Assembly: GCA_050185515.1 (NCBI GenBank)
Contig: JBFWZG010000104.1
Location: 1-13,315 of the forward strand
Direction: 5' to 3'
DNA from: JAQSWP01 sp050185515
GTDB lineage: Bacteria > Pseudomonadota > Alphaproteobacteria > Reyranellales > JAQSWP01
Length of the DNA: 13,315 nucleotides
The notes below the pieces were generated by a model. That model was not told the origin of the DNA. It did no database searches and worked only from the letters and a program-made list of their open reading frames with translations. Position 1 is the stretch's first letter, and every line of letters starts with the position of its first letter. Of this stretch, positions 9,317 through 13,315 are shown one piece after another. Position numbers and translations under genes: made by a program.

Positions 9317-10417
9317 ATGCGCAAACTTGCCATCGGTCTTGCCGTCCTCACGGCGGCGGGCCTCTATGCCGGCGTCGCCTCGGCGCAGATCAAGGTCGCC
9401 CTCAACGGGCCGATCACCGGCCAGCTCGCCAGTTTCGGCGAGCAGATGAAGCGCGGCGCCGAAATGGCGATCGCTGACCTCAACGCCAAGGGTGGCGTCA
9501 ACGGGCAGAAGCTGCAGCTCGTGATCGGCGACGACCAGTGCGACGCCAAGCAGGCGGTGTCGGTCGCCAACCGCGCCGTGCAGGACAAGGTTGCCGTCGT
9601 CATCGGCCATTTCTGCTCGGGTTCGTCGATCCCGGCTTCCGACGTCTACAAGGAAGAGAACATCCTGCAGATCTCGCCGGCTTCGACCAACCCGACCTTC
9701 ACCGAGCGTGGCTATAACAACGTGTTCCGCGTCTGCGGCCGCGACGACCAGCAGGGCATCATTGCCGCCGGCTATATCGCCGACAAGTTCAAGGGCAAGA
9801 AGGTCGCGATCATTCACGACAAGACCGCCTACGGACAGGGCCTGGCCGACGAGACCCGCAAGGCGCTCGCCGCCAAGGGCATGAAGGAGACGATGTACGA
9901 GGCGATCACCGCCGGCGAGAAGGACTACTCGGCGCTGATCTCCAAGATGAAGCAGGCCGGCATCGAACTGATCTATCTCGGCGGCTACCACCCCGAGGCC
10001 GGGCTTATCGTGCGCCAGGCCAAGGAAGCGGGCCTCAACGCGCCGCTGATGGGCGGCGACGCGCTGGTCGATAAGCAGTTCTGGGCCATCGCAGGCGACG
10101 CGGGCGCCGGCACGCTGATGACCTTCTCGCCCGATCCGCGCAAGAACGCGGCCGCCAAGCCGGTGGTCGACAAGTTCAAGGCTGGCGGGTACGACCCCGA
10201 GGGCTACACGCTCTATACCTACGCAGCCATCCAGGCCTGGGCTCAGGCGGCGACGATTGCCAAGTCGGTAAAGACCGCCGACGTCATCAAGGCGTTGCGC
10301 TCGGGCACCTTCGACACGGTGATGAACAAGTTCTCCTTCGACAAGAAGGGCGACGTCAGCGCACCGGGCTATGTGGTCTATGTCTGGAAGGGCGGCGCGT
10401 ACGACTACGTCAACTAG
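9317..10417 (+). CDS. livK: Branched-chain amino acid ABC transporter, periplasmic substrate-binding protein (LivJ/LivK type)
   Basis: This periplasmic receptor captures the amino acid and delivers it to LivHM. The 366 residues begin with a signal peptide (MRK, hydrophobic core, cleavage expected after ASA at 21-23). The mature protein follows E. coli LivJ/LivK closely from memory: IKVALNGPITGQLASFGEQ (25-43), KGGVNGQKL (58-66), DQCDAKQAVSVAN (73-85), GHFCSGSSIPASD (97-109), ISPASTNPTFTERGY (119-133), AIIHDKTAYGQGLA and ITAGEKDYSALI. Cys75 and Cys100 fit the conserved disulfide, and SGSS plus ASTNP fit the ligand carboxylate and amino pocket. AGGGAGA lies 6 bases before the ATG. It comes last in the operon and is followed by a strong terminator. 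Ligand specificity within branched-chain and related amino acids is not certain; livJ and livK cannot be told apart here. Confidence 0.93.
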   Translation: MRKLAIGLAVLTAAGLYAGVASAQIKVALNGPITGQLASFGEQMKRGAEMAIADLNAKGGVNGQKLQLVIGDDQCDAKQAVSVANRAVQDKVAVVIGHFCSGSSIPASDVYKEENILQISPASTNPTFTERGYNNVFRVCGRDDQQGIIAAGYIADKFKGKKVAIIHDKTAYGQGLADETRKALAAKGMKETMYEAITAGEKDYSALISKMKQAGIELIYLGGYHPEAGLIVRQAKEAGLNAPLMGGDALVDKQFWAIAGDAGAGTLMTFSPDPRKNAAAKPVVDKFKAGGYDPEGYTLYTYAAIQAWAQAATIAKSVKTADVIKALRSGTFDTVMNKFSFDKKGDVSAPGYVVYVWKGGAYDYVN

Positions 10418-10444
10418 CCGTTTTCCGGCCAAAACAGGCATCGG

Positions 10445-10471
10445 GGGCCCGGTTACGACCGGGCCCTTTTT
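10445..10471 (+). terminator. Strong intrinsic terminator of the liv operon
   Basis: GGGCCCGG and CCGGGCCC form a perfect 8-bp stem (9 bp with an inner T-A pair, leaving a TACG tetraloop), followed directly by five Ts. It sits 27 bases past the stop of the substrate-binding-protein gene and separates the liv operon from rpiB. Confidence 0.92.
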
Positions 10472-10604
10472 CTATGCCGGTCATGCGTCAGGGTACGGGG
10501 ATGACGGCAGCGGCCCGCCGCCATTTCTGGTAGGGCTGTAGCGGGGGCCGCCGAGATATGGTATTCGATTGTCGTCGGGGGCGCGTGGGACACAAGGGCT
10601 TGAA
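10472..10604 (+). promoter_or_regulatory. Intergenic region carrying the likely rpiB-glyA promoter
   Basis: This 133-base stretch between the liv terminator and rpiB must hold a promoter because transcription from upstream is terminated. The AT-richest part, GATATGGTATTCGATTG near 10555-10571, could include a -10 element, but no convincing -35 match is visible. An imperfect inverted repeat (GCGGCCCGC around 10510 with GCGGGGGCCGC around 10541) may fold in the leader. No known riboswitch was recognised. Confidence 0.35.
10594..10598 (+). promoter_or_regulatory. Ribosome binding site fixing the rpiB start
   Basis: AAGGG lies 6 bases before the ATG at 10605. It supports that start over the in-frame TTG at 10569, which would add 12 residues outside the family's usual N-terminus. 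Confidence 0.6.
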
Positions 10605-11042
10605 ATGGCGGCTGAAATCATCGCTGTCGCGGCTGATCATGCCGGTTTCGAGTACAAGGAACTGCTGAAGGGCGAGTTGTCGGCGCTGGGATTCGAGGTG
10701 CTCGACCTTGGCACGGACTCCACCGCATCCGTCGACTATCCGGATTTCGGCCGACGGCTGGCGCAGGCCGTCGCCGAAGGAAAGGTGCGGCGAGGCGTCA
10801 TCGTGTGCGGCACGGGCATCGGCATTTCCATCGCGGCCAATCGCGAAAGGGCCGTGCGCGCCGCCCTTTGTCACGACGTGACCAGCGCCCGCCTGGCGCG
10901 TCAGCACAACGACGCGAATGTCCTGGCGATGGGCGCGCGCGTTATAGGCATCGAAGTGGCGCGACAAACCTTGCGCGCCTTTCTGGAAACCGAATTCGAA
11001 GGCGGCCGGCACCAGAACCGCGTCGCCAAGCTTGGCGCCTGA
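10605..11042 (+). CDS. rpiB: Ribose-5-phosphate isomerase B
   Basis: This enzyme interconverts ribose 5-phosphate and ribulose 5-phosphate in the pentose phosphate pathway. The 145 residues match the RpiB/LacAB family length. Key segments are VAADHAGFEYKE (8-19, with the phosphate-handling Asp11-His12), VDYPDFGRRLAQAV (43-56), VIVCGTGIGISIAANR (65-80, catalytic Cys68 and the anion-holding GTGIG loop), ALCHDVTSARLARQHNDANV (87-106, with His101) and GARVIG (110-115). The ATG at 10605 is chosen for its AAGGG and because the protein then starts at the normal first strand. glyA starts 25 bases after its stop, so the two are probably cotranscribed, an arrangement common in alphaproteobacteria. A sugar-phosphate isomerase with another substrate is a lesser possibility. 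Confidence 0.94.
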   Translation: MAAEIIAVAADHAGFEYKELLKGELSALGFEVLDLGTDSTASVDYPDFGRRLAQAVAEGKVRRGVIVCGTGIGISIAANRERAVRAALCHDVTSARLARQHNDANVLAMGARVIGIEVARQTLRAFLETEFEGGRHQNRVAKLGA

Positions 11043-11067
11043 GAGGCGCGACGAGGAGAGCAGAAAC

Positions 11068-12378
11068 ATGTCGAGCACTGGCGCCGCCAAACCGGTCGTA
11101 ACCCATGCCGGTTTCTTCGAGCGCAGCCTTGAGCAGGCCGATCGCGAGATTTTCGACGCCATCGCGCACGAACTCGACCGGCAGCAGAACCAGATCGAAT
11201 TGATCGCCTCGGAGAACATCGTCAGCCGCGCCGTGCTCGAAGCGCAAGGCTCGGTGATGACCAACAAGTACGCCGAGGGCTATCCCGGCCGCCGGTACTA
11301 CAATGGCTGCGAATTCGTCGACGTCGCCGAGGCGCTGGCGATCGAACGGGCCAGGAAGCTGTTCGGCTGCGGCTTTGCCAACGTGCAGCCACATTCCGGC
11401 GCGCAGGCCAATCAGGCAGTTTTCATGGCCTGCCTCAAGCCGGGCGACACTTTCATGGGACTGGACCTGGCCGCGGGCGGCCACCTGACGCATGGCTCGC
11501 CGGCCAACCAGTCCGGCAAGTGGTTCAACGTCGTGCCCTACACCGTGCGCAAGGACGACCAGCGAATTGACATGGATCAGGTGGCGAAGCTCGCCGAGCA
11601 GCACAAGCCGAAGCTCATCATCGCCGGCGGTTCGGCCTATCCGCGCTTCTGGGATTTCGCCCGCTTCCGCCAGATCGCCGACTCGATCGGCGCCATTTTC
11701 ATGGTCGACATGGCGCATTTCGCCGGGCTCGTGGCCGGCGGCGCCCATCCCAGCCCGTTTCCGCATGCCCATATCGCCACGACGACCACGCACAAGACGC
11801 TGCGCGGTCCCCGCGGTGGCATGGTGCTGACGAACGACGAGGCGCTGGCGAAGAAGATCAACTCGGCCGTTTTCCCCGGCATGCAGGGCGGGCCGCTGAT
11901 GCACGTGATCGCCGCCAAGGCGGTGGCCTTCGGCGAGGCGCTGACGCCGGAGTTCCGCGCCTACGCCGCAGCCGTGGTCGAGAACGCCAAGGCCATGGCG
12001 GCCGCGCTGCAGGAGCGCGGCTACGATCTGGTGTCGGGCGGCACCGACAACCATCTAATGCTGGTCGACCTGCGCTCGAAGAAGCTGACGGGCAATGTCT
12101 GCGTCGAGAGCCTCGAGCGGGCGCGCATCACCACCAACAAGAATGGCGTGCCGTTCGATCCGGAGAAGCCGACGGTAACGTCCGGCGTGCGACTGGGTAG
12201 CCCTGCGGGAACCACGCGCGGTTTCGGCGTCGCCGAGTTCCGACAGGTCGGCGGTCTGATTGCCGACGTGCTCGACGGTCTGGTGAACAAGAACAACGAC
12301 AATTCGGGGAACGAGAAGGCGGTGGCGGACAAGGTCCTGACCTTGTGCGCGCGCTTTCCGATTTATGGCGGGCGTTGA
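11068..12378 (+). CDS. glyA: Serine hydroxymethyltransferase
   Basis: This cytoplasmic pyridoxal-phosphate enzyme converts serine and tetrahydrofolate to glycine and 5,10-methylenetetrahydrofolate, the main source of one-carbon units. The 436 residues are of normal length. Hallmarks are QIELIASENIVSRAVLEAQG, TNKYAEGYPGRRYYNGCE, VQPHSGAQANQAVF, GGHLTHGSP, the MVDMAHFAGLVAGG segment with the cofactor-binding Asp and His, and TTTTHKTLRGPRGG, where Lys243 should form the Schiff base. Near the C-terminus, TSGVRLGSPAGTTRGFG binds the substrate carboxylate. The ATG at 11068 is preceded by GAGGAGAG (9 bases after its GGAG core); an in-frame start at 11032 would overlap rpiB and has no support. nrdR follows 26 bases after the stop. 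Confidence 0.98.
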   Translation: MSSTGAAKPVVTHAGFFERSLEQADREIFDAIAHELDRQQNQIELIASENIVSRAVLEAQGSVMTNKYAEGYPGRRYYNGCEFVDVAEALAIERARKLFGCGFANVQPHSGAQANQAVFMACLKPGDTFMGLDLAAGGHLTHGSPANQSGKWFNVVPYTVRKDDQRIDMDQVAKLAEQHKPKLIIAGGSAYPRFWDFARFRQIADSIGAIFMVDMAHFAGLVAGGAHPSPFPHAHIATTTTHKTLRGPRGGMVLTNDEALAKKINSAVFPGMQGGPLMHVIAAKAVAFGEALTPEFRAYAAAVVENAKAMAAALQERGYDLVSGGTDNHLMLVDLRSKKLTGNVCVESLERARITTNKNGVPFDPEKPTVTSGVRLGSPAGTTRGFGVAEFRQVGGLIADVLDGLVNKNNDNSGNEKAVADKVLTLCARFPIYGGR

Positions 12379-12404
12379 CCGCTAGGGGATTGGGGGACTG
12401 AACC

Positions 12405-12869
12405 ATGCGCTGTCCGTTTTGCGGCAATGAAGATACCCAGGTGAAGGACTCGCGTCCCACCGAGGACAATTCGGCGATCCGCCGCCGGCGCTTCTGCCCG
12501 GCCTGCGGCTCGCGCTTCACCACCTTTGAGCGCGTGCAGCTGCGCGAACTGACCGTGGTCAAGAAGAACAACCAGCGCGTCCCGTTCGATCGCGACAAGC
12601 TGGCGCGCTCGATCATCACCGCCTGCCGCAAGCGCCCCGTGGATCCCGAACGCATCGAGCGGATCGTCAACGGCATCGTGCGTCGGCTCGAGAGCTCCGG
12701 CGAAAGCGAAATTCCCTCGACCCATATCGGCGAGCTGGTGATGGACGCGCTGTCGGCGCTCGATCCCGTCGCCTATGTCCGCTTCGCCTCGGTCTACCGC
12801 AATTTCCGCGAAGCCAAGGATTTCGAGGATTTCCTCGGCAAGCTGGGCGGCGACGCAATCGAGGAGTGA
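12405..12869 (+). CDS. nrdR: Transcriptional repressor NrdR
   Basis: NrdR senses ATP and dATP and represses ribonucleotide reductase genes by binding NrdR boxes in their promoters. The 154 residues are the normal length. An N-terminal zinc ribbon uses Cys3, Cys6, Cys31 and Cys34 (MRCPFCGN and FCPACGSRFTTFER), with the family-specific VKDSRPTEDNSAIRRRR between. The ATP-cone follows from about 49 (VVKKNNQRVPFDRDKL, ARSIITACRKRPVD, then YVRFASVYRNFREAKDFEDF at 124-143). TGGGGGAC precedes the ATG by a short spacer. It sits between glyA and ribD, a common alphaproteobacterial arrangement. I see no NrdR box within this window, so its targets, the nrd genes, lie elsewhere. Confidence 0.97.
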   Translation: MRCPFCGNEDTQVKDSRPTEDNSAIRRRRFCPACGSRFTTFERVQLRELTVVKKNNQRVPFDRDKLARSIITACRKRPVDPERIERIVNGIVRRLESSGESEIPSTHIGELVMDALSALDPVAYVRFASVYRNFREAKDFEDFLGKLGGDAIEE

Positions 12870-12896
12870 CGCGGGCCGCCATGCAAGCGCGCCGCC

Positions 12897-13315
12897 ATGC
12901 CTGACGACAATCACTGGATGACGGCTGCGCTGGCACTGGCGCGGCGCAATCTCGGCCGCACCTGGCCCAACCCCTCGGTCGGCTGCGTGCTGGTGCGCGA
13001 CGGGCGCCTGCTGGCCAATGGCTGGACCCAGGAGGGTGGCCGCCCGCATGCCGAGGCGCATGCCCTGACGCGCGCCGCCGAGGCGGGGATATCCCTGCAG
13101 GGCGCTACCGCCTATGTCACTCTGGAGCCATGCAGTCACCATGGGCGCACGCCGCCCTGCGCCGAGGCATTGATCGCCGCCGGTATAGGCCGCGTCGTGG
13201 TGGCGATATCGGATCCCGATCGCCGCGTCGCCGGTCGCGGCATCGAAGCGCTGCGCCGGGCCGGCATCGGGGTGACGATCGGGGTTGAGGCGGCGGCGGC
13301 CGAAGAGGTCACCGC
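12897..13315 (+). CDS. ribD: Riboflavin biosynthesis protein RibD, deaminase domain (3' partial)
   Basis: RibD is a bifunctional enzyme of riboflavin synthesis: an N-terminal zinc deaminase acts on diaminohydroxyphosphoribosylaminopyrimidine and a C-terminal reductase follows. Only 139 codons lie in the window, covering the deaminase domain. Visible are WMTAALALARRNLGRTWPNP (7-26), VGCVLV, GRPHAEAHAL (48-57), TLEPCSHHGRTPPC (75-88) and SDPDRRVAGRG (105-115). His51, Cys79 and Cys88 are the expected zinc ligands and Glu53 the proton shuttle. The ATG at 12897 gives the usual N-terminus; the ATG at 12881 runs into a stop after seven codons. No good ribosome binding site precedes 12897, so translation may depend on coupling to nrdR, 27 bases upstream. 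The reductase domain should continue beyond the window. Confidence 0.95.
   Translation, partial: MPDDNHWMTAALALARRNLGRTWPNPSVGCVLVRDGRLLANGWTQEGGRPHAEAHALTRAAEAGISLQGATAYVTLEPCSHHGRTPPCAEALIAAGIGRVVVAISDPDRRVAGRGIEALRRAGIGVTIGVEAAAAEEVT

Noticed and set aside
9299..10441. 380-codon open frame on the minus strand antisense to the substrate-binding-protein gene
   Set aside because: The plus-strand gene has a signal peptide, ribosome binding site and family motifs; the antisense frame is explained by codon bias.
10505..10552. Imperfect GC-rich inverted repeat upstream of rpiB as a possible riboswitch
   Set aside because: The arms need a two-base bulge and enclose a long loop; no known riboswitch core was recognised, and such repeats arise easily in GC-rich DNA.
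10942..12054. 370-codon open frame on the minus strand across rpiB and glyA
   Set aside because: It is antisense to clear enzyme genes and has no motifs of its own.

Overview
This window looks like a chromosomal segment of a GC-rich alphaproteobacterium. The evidence is the tight livHMGF operon ending in a small membrane protein of a family typical of alphaproteobacterial liv operons, and the rpiB-glyA-nrdR-ribD order common in that class. The genus cannot be read from the sequence. I see no insertion sequence, phage gene, CRISPR array, tRNA or rRNA, and no sign of recent transfer. Almost everything is coding; the largest gaps are 233 and 187 bases.

Left part (1-5148). The window opens inside a gene for an unrecognised protein (3-1412) with an uncharacterised N-terminal part, an internal signal-like hydrophobic segment and a glycine-rich, probably beta-barrel C-terminal part. 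A hairpin follows it. Next is a GT-B-fold glycosyltransferase-like protein with eroded motifs (1518-2705). Its stop codon lies 6 bases from that of a convergent minus-strand pair: glutaryl-CoA dehydrogenase (3686-4915) and, 5 bases after it, a family-2 glycosyltransferase (2712-3680).

Middle part (5149-10471). After a divergent, hairpin-rich intergenic region comes a complete high-affinity branched-chain amino acid ABC transporter: livH, livM, livG, livF, a 126-residue three-helix membrane protein (DUF6867-like), and the periplasmic substrate-binding protein. A strong intrinsic terminator closes the operon. Within livHMGF and the small protein, consecutive genes overlap or are separated by 1 base, so translation is probably coupled throughout. 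Divergent glutaryl-CoA dehydrogenase suggests, without proving it, a joint role in amino-acid uptake and breakdown.

Right part (10605-13315). These are housekeeping genes in one direction: rpiB (ribose-5-phosphate isomerase B), glyA (serine hydroxymethyltransferase), nrdR (repressor of ribonucleotide reductase genes) and the 5' part of ribD (riboflavin synthesis), which runs off the window. Together they link pentose phosphate, one-carbon, deoxynucleotide and flavin metabolism.

I found no clearly new multi-gene system. The most worthwhile unknowns are the chimeric protein at the left edge, the small membrane protein locked into the liv operon, the structured liv leader, and the glycosyltransferase coupled to glutaryl-CoA dehydrogenase.
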